This document shows, piece after piece, positions 29,350-39,494 of a stretch of 64,000 bases of DNA. The notes below the pieces were generated by a model. The model was not told the DNA's origin, did no database searches, and saw only the letters and a list, made by a program, of their open reading frames with translations. Within the stretch, counting starts at the first letter, position 1. The number at the start of each line of letters is the position of its first letter. The DNA comes from an uncultured Granulosicoccaceae bacterium (GTDB lineage: Bacteria; Pseudomonadota; Gammaproteobacteria; Granulosicoccales; Granulosicoccaceae): contig CAKZSB010000046.1 in the NCBI GenBank assembly GCA_937920585.1, positions 1 through 64,000 on the forward strand, in the 5' to 3' direction. A program made the position numbers and the translations under genes.

Positions 29350-30277
29350 TTTCGAAATACCGACTGCAGCAGCGATGGGGCGTGTCGCGGTGTTGATCGG
29401 CGGCTGGTCAGCTGAGCGCGAGGTGTCGCTTAAGAGCGGGGAGCAGGTACTCGCGGCGCTGAAGTCTGCCGGCGTCGATGCGTTTGGTGTGGATGTGCAG
29501 CGCGATGAGCTCTATAACGCGCTGGTGGGTAAGTGCGATCGCGTGTTCAATTTGCTGCATGGAACCTGGGGTGAGGATGGCAATCTGCAGGGGTTTCTCG
29601 ACACGACAGGTATCCCTTACACCGGGTCTGCGGCGTTGGCGAGTGCGCTGGCGATGGACAAGGATCTTGCCAAGGCAGTCTGCCGACAGCACGGCATTGA
29701 AACGCCGCAATGGCAGACTGTAGCCAGTGTGGATGAATGCCATCGTGCGGCTGAAGCATTCGGCTATCCCATGGTTCTGAAGCCTGTTGCCGAGGGCTCG
29801 AGCATTGGCGTTTCACTGGTGATGCAGAACGAGGTTGCCAGCGCTTATGAGCAGGCCGCGCAATACGGCAGTGTGATGGCGGAGCAATACATCGATGGAA
29901 GCGAAATTACGGTCGGGATTTTAAACGGAGAGATTCTGCCGGCTGTGAAAATTACCTCACCGAACCAGTTCTACGATTACGATGCCAAGTACCTCAATGA
30001 TTCCACTGTTTATGATTGTCCGTGCGGGCTCGATGCGAGCCTGGAGCGACAGATAGCAGAGACTGCAGCCCGTGTGTTTGATTTATTGCAGTGTCACGGC
30101 TGGGGCCGAGTTGATTTCCTGCTCGATAAAAACAATCGATTCTATCTGCTCGAGGTAAATACTGTGCCAGGCATGACAGATCACAGCCTGGTGCCGATGG
30201 CCGCACGCCAGGCAGGTATTGAATTTCCGGAGTTGGTCGTGCGCATTCTGGCTACCTCAATGGAGCCACGCACATGA
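29342..30277 (+). CDS. ddl: D-alanine:D-alanine ligase
   Basis: A 311-residue ATP-grasp enzyme making the D-Ala-D-Ala dipeptide used by MurF. The N-terminal [11 protein letters not shown], the [16 protein letters not shown] segment (most homologues read HGxxGEDG), [12 protein letters not shown] and the C-terminal [16 protein letters not shown] fit DdlB. The size and place before ftsQ match ddlB of E. coli. ATG 29342 overlaps murC by eight bases; its own stop overlaps ftsQ. Confidence 0.95.
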   Translation: MANFEIPTAAAMGRVAVLIGGWSAEREVSLKSGEQVLAALKSAGVDAFGVDVQRDELYNALVGKCDRVFNLLHGTWGEDGNLQGFLDTTGIPYTGSAALASALAMDKDLAKAVCRQHGIETPQWQTVASVDECHRAAEAFGYPMVLKPVAEGSSIGVSLVMQNEVASAYEQAAQYGSVMAEQYIDGSEITVGILNGEILPAVKITSPNQFYDYDAKYLNDSTVYDCPCGLDASLERQIAETAARVFDLLQCHGWGRVDFLLDKNNRFYLLEVNTVPGMTDHSLVPMAARQAGIEFPELVVRILATSMEPRT

Positions 30278-31071
30278 ATAGTTTCCATGCAGTCGCAACG
30301 CCGGTCGACGACAACCGCTTGTTCAACCTTGTCGGCAGTCTGCTGGGCGGTGCGGTGATACTGGGGCTGGCGATGTTGGTTGCGCAAATCGCTCTGGATC
30401 ATTTTCGCGATCCGGCTCGATTCCCGATTCACAGCGTAGTCGTTGAAGGAGACTATCGACACAGCGATCAGAATTTGCTCAAGGAACAAGTGTTGAGTGA
30501 GGCGACGCGTGGCTTTTTTAACCTCGATATTGCAGGCATACAACAGAAAGTGCAGAAACTTCCCTGGGTAGATAAGGCCTATGTAAGAAGAATCTGGCCG
30601 GAGAGTATCAGCGTCACACTCGAGGAGCACTACCCGGTTGCACGGTGGAACAAGGATGGCTTGATCAGTGGAAACTATGAGTTGTTTAATCCGCCTGGTC
30701 TTGAGAATTTGAGTGATCCTGTGCTTGCAGAAAAACTGGCACAATTACCCGCTCTTTCTTCTCCCTACCGTCGGCATGTCGCGATGTTTAAACTGTTTAA
30801 TGAAATAAAGCCTATTCTCGACAGCGGAAAGGTTCCATTAGCTGGCATAATAGAGGACGAGAGACGTTCGGTGAGTCTGCAGCTGCAGGGAGGCTTGCAG
30901 GTTATTGTTGGTCACCGGGACCTCCTGGAACGCACGAGGCGTTTTGCGCGTATCTTCGAAACTCATGTAGCACCTGTATATGATGATGTGCTGCGAGTTG
31001 ACATGCGTCATACAAATGGATTCGCCATGGCGCACAAGAGCACCGCTACCACCGCTTCGGGAGCAGATTAA
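30274..31071 (+). CDS. ftsQ: Cell division protein FtsQ
   Basis: A 265-residue bitopic divisome protein. After a cytoplasmic N-terminus there is one membrane helix (about residues 24-42), then a POTRA domain (FPIHSVVVEGDYRHSDQNLLKEQV) and the beta domain with KLPWVDKAYVRRIWPESISVTLEEH. It binds FtsB/FtsL and recruits later division proteins. It overlaps ddl, and its stop (TAATG) overlaps the ftsA start. Confidence 0.95.
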   Translation: MNSFHAVATPVDDNRLFNLVGSLLGGAVILGLAMLVAQIALDHFRDPARFPIHSVVVEGDYRHSDQNLLKEQVLSEATRGFFNLDIAGIQQKVQKLPWVDKAYVRRIWPESISVTLEEHYPVARWNKDGLISGNYELFNPPGLENLSDPVLAEKLAQLPALSSPYRRHVAMFKLFNEIKPILDSGKVPLAGIIEDERRSVSLQLQGGLQVIVGHRDLLERTRRFARIFETHVAPVYDDVLRVDMRHTNGFAMAHKSTATTASGAD

Positions 31072-32312
31072 TGGCTGTACAAAGTGAAAACAGAATTGTT
31101 GTCGGCCTGGATATCGGCACTTCAAAAATCGTTGCCATCATTGCCAAGATCATCGATGACTCCCGGGTAGAAATTATTGGCCTTGGGCACAAGCCGTCGC
31201 AGGGATTAAAAAAGGGAGTGGTAATAAACATAGAGTCTACCGTGTCGGCCATACAGGCGGCGGTTGATGAAGCCGAGCTGATGGCGGGCACAAAGGTCAA
31301 TGCGGTCTACGCCGGGATCGCGGGAAGCCACATCAAGAGTCTCAACTCGCACGGCATTGTTGCTATCAAGGACAAAGAAGTAACGCCCGGTGATGTCGAG
31401 CGCGTGATCGATGCCGCCAAGGCCGTTGCGATTCCCGCCGATCAGAAAATCCTGCACGTGTTGCCGCAGGAATTCATCATCGACAATCAAGAGGGGATTC
31501 GCGAGCCAATTGGTATGGCCGGCGTCCGGCTGGAAGCCAAAGTTCACCTTGTGACCGGTGCTTTGAGCGCCGCGCAAAACATCGCCAAGTGCGTGCAGCG
31601 TTGCGGGCTGACTGTTAACGATGTCATTCTCGAGCAACTGGCATCGTCGTACTCGGTGTTAACCGAAGATGAAAAAGACCTGGGCGTTTGTCTGGTCGAC
31701 ATCGGCGGCGGTACCACCGATATCGCAGTGTTCACTGAAGGGGCTATTCGTCACACCGCCGTGATCCCGATTGCCGGTGATCAGGTGACCAACGATATTG
31801 CCGTGGCGCTGCGAACACCAACCCAGTATGCCGAGGACATAAAAGTTCGCTATGCCTGCGCGCTGCGCCAACTGGCGAACCCCGATGAAGTCATCGAGGT
31901 GCCGGGTGTCGGTGATCGCGATTCACGTGAACTGGCCAGGCAAACACTGGCCGAAGTAGTCGAACCAAGATACGAAGAGCTGCTCGGGCTGGTTTATGCC
32001 GAGTTGCAACGCAGTGGATTTGAGGAGTTGTGTGCCTCCGGCATTGTTCTGACCGGAGGCAGTTCAAAAATGGAGGGGGTGGTGGAACTGGCAGAGGAGG
32101 TTTTCCATATGCCGGTTCGATTAGGAGAGCCGCAGAACATATTTGGCCTGGTTGATGTCGTTTGCAATCCCATTCACGCGACCGGTGTCGGTCTCGTGAT
32201 GTACGGGCAACGGGCAGGGGGTGGCGCGGGTGCAGACAATCCGATAGCTGATGGATTGTCAGAGGAGACTTTACTGCAGCGTATGAAGGGATGGTTTCAA
32301 CGCAATTTTTAG
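31071..32312 (+). CDS. ftsA: Cell division protein FtsA
   Basis: A 413-residue actin-family ATPase that tethers FtsZ to the membrane. The phosphate-1 motif VGLDIGTSKIVAII, the 1C domain (GVVINIESTVSAIQ region), LVDIGGGTTDIAVF and LTGGSSKMEG are present, and it ends in the conserved amphipathic membrane-targeting helix (MKGWFQRNF). It directly follows ftsQ; 53 bases separate it from ftsZ. Confidence 0.97.
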   Translation: MAVQSENRIVVGLDIGTSKIVAIIAKIIDDSRVEIIGLGHKPSQGLKKGVVINIESTVSAIQAAVDEAELMAGTKVNAVYAGIAGSHIKSLNSHGIVAIKDKEVTPGDVERVIDAAKAVAIPADQKILHVLPQEFIIDNQEGIREPIGMAGVRLEAKVHLVTGALSAAQNIAKCVQRCGLTVNDVILEQLASSYSVLTEDEKDLGVCLVDIGGGTTDIAVFTEGAIRHTAVIPIAGDQVTNDIAVALRTPTQYAEDIKVRYACALRQLANPDEVIEVPGVGDRDSRELARQTLAEVVEPRYEELLGLVYAELQRSGFEELCASGIVLTGGSSKMEGVVELAEEVFHMPVRLGEPQNIFGLVDVVCNPIHATGVGLVMYGQRAGGGAGADNPIADGLSEETLLQRMKGWFQRNF

Positions 32313-32365
32313 CCGCTAGCTAAATTTTTTACAGGTTTGCATTTCAAACTACGAGGGGATTTTCG

Positions 32366-33592
32366 ATGTTTCAATACGATATGAATCAAAATCAGGCTGC
32401 AGTGATCAAATTGATCGGTGTCGGCGGTGGCGGCGGCAACGCTGTCGATCACATGATGAGCTCCAACATTCATGGCGTTGAGTTTATCTGCGCCAACACG
32501 GATGCGCAGGTGCTCGCAAAAATGGGAGCTAAAAGCACAATCCAGCTTGGCACCGAAATTACCAAGGGGCTTGGCGCTGGAACCAATCCGGACATTGGTC
32601 GCCAGGCAGCGCAGGAAGATCGCGATCATATCGCGCAGGTTATAAACGGAGCTGACATGCTCTTCCTGACTGCCGGAATGGGTGGTGGCACAGGCACAGG
32701 TGCGATACCGGTTATCGCCTCGATCGCAAAGGATCTCGGTATTCTTACTGTAGCGGTCGTTACCAAGCCGTTTCCGTTCGAAGGTGGCAAGCGCCGCCAG
32801 GTGGCTGAAGATGGTTTGGCAGAGCTGCGTCAGCACGTCGATTCGCTTATTGTTATCCCGAACGAAAAGTTGCTGACTGCACTTGGACCCAATGTGTCCA
32901 TGCTGCAGGCATTCAAAGCGGCGAATGATGTACTGAAGAACGCGGTTCAGGGTATTGCTGAAATCATCACCAATCCTGGTTTGATCAACGTCGATTTCGC
33001 CGACGTGCGCGCGGTGATGTCTGAAATGGGTCAGGCGATGATGGGTACGGGTAGTGCGCATGGTGAAAATCGCGCGGCCGAAGCTGCAGAGATGGCTACT
33101 CAAAGCCCGCTGCTCGAAGATATCAACCTTAAAGGCGCGCGGGGCATACTGGCCAACATTACAGCTGGTGCCGATCTTGGTATGCATGAGTTTCAGACTG
33201 TCGGCGATATCATCGAGGGAATCGCGGCAGATGATGCCAACGTCGTTATCGGTACATCGATCGACAACGAGATCGAAGGCGAGATTCGTGTGACTGTCGT
33301 GGCCACTGGTCTTGAGCAGGGTCGCAAGTCGATGAAGGTCGTCAAGTCTTCAGGCGACAAACGCAGCGACACCTACCGCGATCTCGACAAGCCGGCGATC
33401 ACCCGGGTTTCACCCGGCACCGGCCGTAATGCGGGCAGGGGTGCACCGGCCGCGTCTCGTCCGGTCACGCCAAAAGTACCGTCGGATGCTGGCCGTGGTC
33501 GTCCACAGTACGAGTCGGGAACGTCTTCGCGTGACGACGAGCTGGTCGAGTATCTCGATTTGCCTACATTTCTACGACGTCAGGCCGACTAG
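32366..33592 (+). CDS. ftsZ: Cell division GTPase FtsZ
   Basis: A 408-residue tubulin homologue that forms the Z ring. The nucleotide-binding GGGTGTG lies at residues 106-112, with NTDAQVL and the T7 loop ([13 protein letters not shown]). A low-complexity linker (about residues 335-390) leads to the conserved C-terminal peptide [16 protein letters not shown] that binds FtsA and ZipA. GAGGGG about 10 bases before the ATG is one of the stronger ribosome binding sites of the cluster, fitting high expression. Confidence 0.98.
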   Translation: MFQYDMNQNQAAVIKLIGVGGGGGNAVDHMMSSNIHGVEFICANTDAQVLAKMGAKSTIQLGTEITKGLGAGTNPDIGRQAAQEDRDHIAQVINGADMLFLTAGMGGGTGTGAIPVIASIAKDLGILTVAVVTKPFPFEGGKRRQVAEDGLAELRQHVDSLIVIPNEKLLTALGPNVSMLQAFKAANDVLKNAVQGIAEIITNPGLINVDFADVRAVMSEMGQAMMGTGSAHGENRAAEAAEMATQSPLLEDINLKGARGILANITAGADLGMHEFQTVGDIIEGIAADDANVVIGTSIDNEIEGEIRVTVVATGLEQGRKSMKVVKSSGDKRSDTYRDLDKPAITRVSPGTGRNAGRGAPAASRPVTPKVPSDAGRGRPQYESGTSSRDDELVEYLDLPTFLRRQAD

Positions 33593-33614
33593 CAACAAGC
33601 GGTCGACGGTATAG

Positions 33615-33645
33615 CGCGGCGGAAATCTCCGCCGCGTTCTCATTT
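33615..33645 (+). terminator. Hairpin terminator after ftsZ
   Basis: CGCGGCGGA (33615-33623) and TCCGCCGCG (33628-33636) form a perfect 9-bp stem with an AATC loop, followed by TTCTCATTT. The tail is only moderately T-rich, so some read-through into lpxC is possible. Confidence 0.65.
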
Positions 33646-33885
33646 CATGCTTACCGAATGTAAACACTGCACCGTGCGGCACTCGACTTGCGTGGGCCTG
33701 CCGGGATTGGGTGTCGTCTTACTTACCGTCAATTAACGAGAAAGTGAGTCGTTGGGGTGTTAGTCTAGCCGCCCGTTTTGAGGGAAGTGTTTCGGTTTTG
33801 TGCCAGTCGCTATTCAGCGTCTGGACAGCAGACAGTCTTACTATTCCCACATAAGAAAAAAGTTCGGACAAGGGATAAGAAAAGA

Positions 33886-34803
33886 GTGACCCACCAGCGA
33901 ACACTGAACAACCCGATACACGCTACCGGCGTTGGATTGCATTCAGGCCAGAAAGTTTTTCTGACGCTTGCACCGGCGCCAGTCAATACAGGCATCGTAT
34001 TTCGTCGGCACGTAGAAGATCGAGTTGTCAATATTCCGGCGACTGCTGACAACGTCGTGTCAACAAATCTTGCCACTACCATTGGCGACGGTGAGGGTAC
34101 TACGGTCTCGACGGTAGAGCATTTGATGGCGGCCTTCGCCGGTCTCGGCATCGACAACTGCTTTGTTGACGTGAGTGCTGCGGAAGTGCCCATCATGGAT
34201 GGCAGCTCCGCTCCGTTTATTTTTCTGATTCAATCTGCTGGCATTCGTGAGCAGCGCGAACCTAAGCGATTCGTCAAGATTCTCAAGCCAATCGTGATCG
34301 AAGAAGACGACAAATGGGTGCGGTTTGACCCATTCAATGGTTTTCGAGTCAATTTCGAAATCAGCTTCGATCACCCTGCAATTGACCAGGGCTCACAGCG
34401 CGCCACGATCGATTTTTCATCGACCTCCTTCGTTCGGGAGATTAGCCGCGCGCGTACATTCGGCTTCATGCGTGACATCGAAGCGCTGCGCAAGCGCGAT
34501 CTGGCGCTGGGGGGTTGCCTGGACAATGCGATTGTCGTCGACGAATTCAAGGTGCTCAACGCCGATGGTCTGCGCTATCCGGACGAGTTCGTGCGGCACA
34601 AGATTCTCGATGCGATCGGCGATCTGTTCCAGTTGGGGCGCGGCATTGTCGGCCAGTTCACCGGCTACAAGTCTGGTCATGGACTGAACAACAAGCTTGT
34701 CACAGCGCTGCTTGAACAGCCCGGTAGCTGGGAAGAGGTGACTTTCGAGGAAACTGCAGAGGGTCCGATCCTCTATACCCAGCCGTTAGAAGCGCTGGGC
34801 TAA
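33886..34803 (+). CDS. lpxC: UDP-3-O-acyl-N-acetylglucosamine deacetylase LpxC
   Basis: A 305-residue zinc amidase that commits UDP-GlcNAc to lipid A synthesis. The zinc ligands lie in [10 protein letters not shown] and [11 protein letters not shown] (His and Asp), and the general-acid His is in [12 protein letters not shown] 33886 is chosen because [20 protein letters not shown] immediately after it matches the family N-terminus; an in-frame ATG at 33778 would add 36 unconserved residues. GGGA at 33872-33875 is a possible ribosome binding site. About 290 bases and a terminator separate it from ftsZ, so it may have its own promoter. Confidence 0.95.
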   Translation: MTHQRTLNNPIHATGVGLHSGQKVFLTLAPAPVNTGIVFRRHVEDRVVNIPATADNVVSTNLATTIGDGEGTTVSTVEHLMAAFAGLGIDNCFVDVSAAEVPIMDGSSAPFIFLIQSAGIREQREPKRFVKILKPIVIEEDDKWVRFDPFNGFRVNFEISFDHPAIDQGSQRATIDFSSTSFVREISRARTFGFMRDIEALRKRDLALGGCLDNAIVVDEFKVLNADGLRYPDEFVRHKILDAIGDLFQLGRGIVGQFTGYKSGHGLNNKLVTALLEQPGSWEEVTFEETAEGPILYTQPLEALG

Positions 34804-34835
34804 TCGCTAGCCAGCCTCTGCGATAACCAGAAAGA

Positions 34836-35123
34836 CTAATCCGCGCCAGGCATGGTTCCAGGCGCGGTTTTCACCTGTACATAGCGCAGTTTGCGCCCGT
34901 TCTGGGCCATGCATTTCAGAATTTCGCTGTCGTAAAAGCGGATCTTTGCCGTCCAGGCGGCTGAGTCGGTGAAAATCGAGATGGTTTTTTCATCGGTAAC
35001 GGCATAGGTAACATGTGCCAGGTACTCCGGTGGCAGTGCGGGAACAAGCACTTTTCGCAAATCTGACCAGGCCTCACTGCGTCTGACCAGTTCGTTACTG
35101 AAGAAACTTCCGACCCCCTTCAT
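34836..35123 (-). CDS. DciA-like (DUF721) protein
   Basis: A 95-residue protein of the DUF721/DciA type. DciA loads or helps the DnaB helicase in bacteria lacking DnaC. The SFFSNELVRRSEAWSDLRKVLVPALPPEYLAHV start and the VTDEKTISIFTDSAAWTAKIRFYDSEILK core fit the family. It is convergent with lpxC and divergent from secA, the place where this family is commonly found in gammaproteobacteria. Its short length is close to that of other small gammaproteobacterial members. Confidence 0.82.
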   Translation of the reverse strand: MKGVGSFFSNELVRRSEAWSDLRKVLVPALPPEYLAHVTYAVTDEKTISIFTDSAAWTAKIRFYDSEILKCMAQNGRKLRYVQVKTAPGTMPGAD

Positions 35124-35392
35124 TGACTGTGCTCCTGTTCGGTCAATCTTTGTCTGTTGCTAAACGCCTTTTATCGACGCTTGCAGATTACGTCGCCTTA
35201 ACCGTGCTGTGGAATGACTTTTTCTCGCGAAAATGAGGCTGATGCTCATTGGCTCGGCGGCAATATTGCTGCCTGTTGCACTGCAGGTTCTACTATTCGG
35301 TTGCGTGCAGCGGAAATGTCCACATGTTTACCGGTTGGCAGGCGCCCGGATTATGCCCGAAACTGTTGCTGCGCGAGCGGCGCACAAACACC

Positions 35393-35405
35393 TATAATAC
35401 AACGC
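35393..35405 (+). promoter_or_regulatory. secA promoter -10 element
   Basis: A perfect TATAAT at 35393-35398 predicts a start near 35405. No clear -35 hexamer is present at 16-18 bases (the positions read TGCGCG or CTGCGC). The transcript would carry a leader of about 130 nucleotides. Confidence 0.5.
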
Positions 35406-35409
35406 AGAG

Positions 35410-35495
35410 CTGCAGGTGTCGTCCTGCAGGCAACGACGCCTGTCAAAGGTGTCGCCAGTTTACCCACATGCAGAACCTACAGCTTGTAGTTCTGC
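35410..35495 (+). promoter_or_regulatory. secA leader with alternative hairpins
   Basis: Hairpin A: CTGCAGG (35410-35416) with CCTGCAG (35423-35429). Hairpin B: AGGTGTCGT (35414-35422) with ACGACGCCT (35433-35441), nine pairs including one G-U. Hairpin C: CGACGCCT (35434-35441) with AGGTGTCG (35447-35454), eight pairs including one G-U. B excludes both A and C. Hairpin D: GCAGAACCTACA (35470-35481) with TGTAGTTCTGC (35485-35495), 11 pairs and one bulge. This topology resembles attenuator or translational switches. Confidence 0.5.
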
Positions 35496-35509
35496 CAGCT
35501 CGACCTTAG
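35468..35509 (+). CDS. Candidate 13-residue leader peptide upstream of secA
   Basis: ATG 35468 opens a 13-codon ORF ([13 protein letters not shown], stop TAG) that covers hairpin D of the secA leader. A ribosome moving through it would melt that hairpin. There is no good Shine-Dalgarno sequence and no match to a known leader peptide, so translation is unproven. Confidence 0.25.
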   Translation: MQNLQLVVLPARP

Positions 35510-35539
35510 ATGCGCGCGGCGCAGGTAATCCATACATGA
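35510..35539 (+). CDS. Candidate 9-residue ORF overlapping the secA start
   Basis: Directly after the stop of the 13-codon ORF, ATG 35510 opens MRAAQVIHT, whose TGA overlaps the secA ATG as ATGA. Such an overlap would couple secA translation to the short ORF. It could equally be a chance reading through the secA ribosome binding site (AGG at 35523-35525). Confidence 0.22.
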   Translation: MRAAQVIHT

Positions 35540-38247
35540 TTGGCAGTCTGGTAAGAAAAATCGTCGGCAGCCGCAATGATCGGCTGGTCAAACAGTACGA
35601 AAAGACTGTCGCATCGGCTAATCACCTGGCCGATATCACGGCGTCGCTGACAGACGAGCAGCTGAGCGGCAAGACTGACGAGCTACGTCAGAGGCTGACT
35701 GACGGTGCAACGCTCGAAGACCTGCTGCCCGAAGCCTTTGCTGTTTGCCGCGAGGCGGGGCTGCGCAAGTTGTCGATGCGACACCACGATGTTCAGCTAA
35801 TCGGTGGGTGCGTGCTGAACGACGGGCGCATTGCCGAAATGGGCACCGGGGAAGGCAAGACACTGGTGGCCACTGCCGCGGTCTATCTCAATGCGTTGTC
35901 CGGCAAAGGTGTGCACGTCGTGACAGTCAACGACTACCTGGCTCGCCGCGATGCCGAATGGATGGGGACGATCTATCGGTTTCTGGGGCTGTCGGTCGGG
36001 GTTATTGTCAGCGGACTGAGTTCTCCCGAGCGTCGTGAGGCGTACGCTGCCGATGTCACCTATGGAACCAACAACGAATTTGGCTTTGACTACCTGCGCG
36101 ATAACATGGCGCTGTCGCTGGACGACAAGGTCCAGCGCGGATTGAATTTCGCAATTGTCGATGAGGTCGATTCGATCCTGATCGACGAGGCGCGAACCCC
36201 GTTGATCATATCCGGTCCGGCCAGTGAGAGCAGCGATACCTACTCGGCGATCGATAAGGTTATTCCCAGCCTGGTCAAGCAGGAGGAGGAAGAAGGGCCT
36301 GGCGATTTCACCCTCGACGAGAAGGGTAAGCAGGTTTTCCTGACCGAAGCCGGCATGGATCACGTTGAAAAGTTGCTCGAGGAAGAAGGGCTGCTTGGCG
36401 AAAACGAGAGTCTCTACGATCCGACCCACATCGGACTGTTGCATCATCTCAATGCCGCATTGCGCGCTCATGCGATCTACAAGAAGGACATTGATTACAT
36501 CGTCAAAGACGACCAGATCGTGATCGTCGATGAGTTTACCGGCCGTACAATGGCAGGGCGACGTTGGTCGGATGGCCTGCACCAGGCGATCGAGGCCAAG
36601 GAGAAGGTTTCGATTCAGCAGGAAAATCAGACGCTTGCATCGATTACTTACCAGAATTATTTCCGCCTATACGAAAAACTTGCCGGCATGACGGGCACCG
36701 CCGACACCGAGGCGTTCGAGTTCCAGCAGATTTACGGTCTGGAAGTCGTTGTCATTCCGTCTAACAGGCCGTTGGTCAGAGATGATCGTGGCGATCTGAT
36801 CTTCCTGACACAAAAGGAAAAGTACGATGCGATCGTCGAAGATATCGAGGATTGCAAGAAGCGCGAACAGCCTGTGCTGGTGGGGACAACATCAATTGAA
36901 ACCTCTGAATACCTCGCCAATCTGCTCAAAAGCAAAGGCATAGCCCACGAGGTTTTGAACGCCAAGCAGCACGAGCGGGAGGCGCAGATTATTGCCGATG
37001 CCGGTCGATCCGGCGCGGTCACAATCGCAACCAATATGGCCGGGCGCGGAACCGACATTGTGCTCGGTGGAAACCTTGAAGCAGAAATGCTTGAACTTGG
37101 TGACGCCAGCGAGGAAGAGATAGACAAGCTCAAGGCCGAGTGGCAACAGCGACACGACAATGTGCTGAAGGCGGGTGGATTGCATATTATCGGCACCGAA
37201 CGGCACGAGAGTCGCCGGATCGATAATCAGCTGCGTGGTCGATCGGGCCGTCAGGGTGATGCCGGATCGTCGCGCTTTTATCTGTCCCTCGAAGACAACC
37301 TGATGCGGATTTTTGCCTCCGAACGGGTGGCCGGCATCATGCAAAAGCTCGGCATGGAAGATGGTGAGGCGATTGAGCACTCGCTGGTTACCCGCGCCAT
37401 TGAAAATGCTCAGCGCAAAGTGGAAGGGCACAACTTCGACATTCGCAAGCACTTGCTCGAGTACGACGATGTCGCGAATGATCAGCGCAAGGTAATCTAT
37501 GAGCAGCGCGACGACCTGATGGCTGCCGAAGATGTCTCTGAGTCAGTTGAGGCGATGCGCGGTGACGCGCTTGGCAACCTGATGGATCAATACGTGCCAC
37601 CGGGTTCGCTGGATGAAAGCTGGGACTTGCCGGCCGCCCGTGAGGCACTGCGCAGCGAGTTCGAACTGGACGTCGATCTAGTCCAGATAATGGAAGATGA
37701 CGCAGAGCTCGACGAAGCCGAGTTAAAAGAAAAAGTTACCGATCTGCTGACCGAAAAGTATCGTGAGACCGAAGCCAGTGCGGGCTCGGAGAATTTGCGC
37801 CGGTTCGAGAAATTCGTACTCCTGAAAACGCTTGATGATCACTGGAAGGATCACCTCGCATCAATGGATTATCTGCGCCAGAGCGTTGGCCTGCGCGGCT
37901 ATGCGCAGAAGAATCCGAAACAGGAATACAAACGCGAGTCTTTCGAGCTGTTCTCCAACATGCTTGATTCCTACAAGCTCGAAGTCGCGAGTGTGTTGTG
38001 CAAGGTGCAGGTGCGGGATCCTGAAGAGGTAGCGCGAGCCGAGGCCGCTGCGCAGGCAGCACAAGCGCAGCCCGTCAGTTATGAACACGCCGAGGCAGCC
38101 AGCGCGACCGCCTCGGAACCACCGGTGCAGGTCGCCGACACGGGCGATGAGCCGTTCGTGCGCAGTGATCCCAAAGTAGGTCGCAACGATCCGTGCTGGT
38201 GTGGATCGGGTAAGAAATTTAAACGCTGTCATGGTCAGCTCGGTTGA
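35536..38247 (+). CDS. secA: Preprotein translocase ATPase SecA
   Basis: A 903-residue motor that drives preproteins through SecYEG. Walker A MGTGEGKT lies at residues 102-109, followed by [19 protein letters not shown], the second nucleotide domain with [16 protein letters not shown] and RGRSGRQGD, and a C-terminal zinc finger ([14 protein letters not shown]) that binds SecB and phospholipids. ATG 35536 starts the conserved [16 protein letters not shown]. Expression may be controlled through the structured leader. argJ follows after 15 bases. Confidence 0.97.
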   Translation: MIGSLVRKIVGSRNDRLVKQYEKTVASANHLADITASLTDEQLSGKTDELRQRLTDGATLEDLLPEAFAVCREAGLRKLSMRHHDVQLIGGCVLNDGRIAEMGTGEGKTLVATAAVYLNALSGKGVHVVTVNDYLARRDAEWMGTIYRFLGLSVGVIVSGLSSPERREAYAADVTYGTNNEFGFDYLRDNMALSLDDKVQRGLNFAIVDEVDSILIDEARTPLIISGPASESSDTYSAIDKVIPSLVKQEEEEGPGDFTLDEKGKQVFLTEAGMDHVEKLLEEEGLLGENESLYDPTHIGLLHHLNAALRAHAIYKKDIDYIVKDDQIVIVDEFTGRTMAGRRWSDGLHQAIEAKEKVSIQQENQTLASITYQNYFRLYEKLAGMTGTADTEAFEFQQIYGLEVVVIPSNRPLVRDDRGDLIFLTQKEKYDAIVEDIEDCKKREQPVLVGTTSIETSEYLANLLKSKGIAHEVLNAKQHEREAQIIADAGRSGAVTIATNMAGRGTDIVLGGNLEAEMLELGDASEEEIDKLKAEWQQRHDNVLKAGGLHIIGTERHESRRIDNQLRGRSGRQGDAGSSRFYLSLEDNLMRIFASERVAGIMQKLGMEDGEAIEHSLVTRAIENAQRKVEGHNFDIRKHLLEYDDVANDQRKVIYEQRDDLMAAEDVSESVEAMRGDALGNLMDQYVPPGSLDESWDLPAAREALRSEFELDVDLVQIMEDDAELDEAELKEKVTDLLTEKYRETEASAGSENLRRFEKFVLLKTLDDHWKDHLASMDYLRQSVGLRGYAQKNPKQEYKRESFELFSNMLDSYKLEVASVLCKVQVRDPEEVARAEAAAQAAQAQPVSYEHAEAASATASEPPVQVADTGDEPFVRSDPKVGRNDPCWCGSGKKFKRCHGQLG

Positions 38248-38262
38248 GCAGGGGCTGATCCG

Positions 38263-39483
38263 ATGGCAGTAGGGCTTGCGCAGCCAGCGGCAATTGTTCC
38301 GATTCAGGGTGTGCGGTTTGCCACGGCAGCAGCCGGGCTTAAGAGCGATGGCGCCAAAGACATGGTGTTGCTCGCGTTGCCGGCGAGTGCTGCCGTTGCC
38401 GGTGTGTTCACGCGCAATGCCTACTGCGCCGCACCGGTTGAAATCTGCCGCACGCATCTTGCCGCAGGTGCTGGCAACCGGGCACTGTTGATCAACTCAG
38501 GCAACGCCAACGCCGGCACCGGAGCGCTCGGTCATCGCAACGCCATGGCGCTTTGTGAGGCAGTCGCCGAGGCGCTTGGACTTACCCCGTCACAAGTACT
38601 GCCATTTTCTACCGGTGTGATTGGCGCGCAGTTACCGCTCGATGCGATGCTGGCGCAAATTCCCGCGATGGCTGATCATCTGGACGAAGATCGCTGGCAT
38701 GATGCCGCCTGTGGAATTATGACAACCGATACGATCCCCAAGGCCGTGTCGGCCGAATGTGTGGTCGACGGCCAGCCGATTCGAATCAGCGGAATGTCGA
38801 AAGGATCCGGCATGATTCATCCAGATATGGCGACTATGCTTGCGTTTATGGCAACCGATGCGACCGTGCAGGCGGGCGCTCTGCAGCAGTTGCTGGATGA
38901 TCAGGTCCAACGCAGTTTCAATTGCATCACCGTGGATGGCGATACCTCGACTAACGATTCGTGCATCTACATTGCTGCAGGCACTGCCTCGAATCAGCCG
39001 CTGCAACCCGCGCATCCCGATTGGGAAAGCTTCGCCTCGGCGATGGAATCCGTGGCACTACAACTGGCCCATGCGATTGTTCGCGACGGCGAGGGTGCTA
39101 CGCGTTTTATCGAAATCAAAATTGCTGGCGGGAATACAAACGCCGACTGTCGGGAAGTGGGGCTGACAGTCGCGCATTCGCCGCTGGTAAAAACGGCATT
39201 TTTTGCCGGCGACCCGAATCTGGGGCGAATAATGGCGGCGATCGGGCGCAGCCGGATTGACGGGCTGGATATGGCTCGCGTCGATTTATCGCTGGGTGAT
39301 TTGCCGGTCGTCAGCCAGGGTGAGCCAGACCCGCGTTATTCCGAGGCGCGGGCCAATGAAATCATGGCTGCTGAAGAAGTATCGGTTGGTATTCGATTGG
39401 GAGATGGTGCCGGCGAGGCAACGGTCTGGACAACGGATTTGTCGTATGAGTATGTCAGGATAAACGCAGAGTACCGCAGCTGA
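38263..39483 (+). CDS. argJ: Bifunctional glutamate N-acetyltransferase / ornithine acetyltransferase ArgJ
   Basis: A 406-residue self-processing enzyme that recycles the acetyl group between N-acetylornithine and glutamate in arginine synthesis. The precursor is cut between Ala190 and Thr191 in the conserved KGSGMIHPDMATMLAFMATD stretch; Thr191 is the nucleophile. The N-terminal GVRFATAAAGLK and LINSGNANAGTG segments fit. Having the whole sequence does not by itself tell whether it is mono- or bifunctional. It lies just after secA, a common gammaproteobacterial order. Confidence 0.95.
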   Translation: MAVGLAQPAAIVPIQGVRFATAAAGLKSDGAKDMVLLALPASAAVAGVFTRNAYCAAPVEICRTHLAAGAGNRALLINSGNANAGTGALGHRNAMALCEAVAEALGLTPSQVLPFSTGVIGAQLPLDAMLAQIPAMADHLDEDRWHDAACGIMTTDTIPKAVSAECVVDGQPIRISGMSKGSGMIHPDMATMLAFMATDATVQAGALQQLLDDQVQRSFNCITVDGDTSTNDSCIYIAAGTASNQPLQPAHPDWESFASAMESVALQLAHAIVRDGEGATRFIEIKIAGGNTNADCREVGLTVAHSPLVKTAFFAGDPNLGRIMAAIGRSRIDGLDMARVDLSLGDLPVVSQGEPDPRYSEARANEIMAAEEVSVGIRLGDGAGEATVWTTDLSYEYVRINAEYRS

Positions 39484-39494
39484 ATTGCTGGCGA

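Larger units (their letters stand above)
35124..35535. other. Intergenic region and secA leader
   Basis: 412 bases between the DciA-like gene and secA. No SecM-like protein is found: none of the frames contains a FxxxxWIxxxxGIRAGP-type arrest motif or a signal peptide. Instead the right half holds a consensus -10, three partly exclusive hairpins, a fourth hairpin and two very short ORFs, listed separately. Confidence 0.65.

Noticed and set aside
35214-35509. Plus-strand frames upstream of secA considered as secM
   Set aside because: None has a signal peptide or a recognisable SecM arrest sequence, and the longer ones begin upstream of the predicted promoter.
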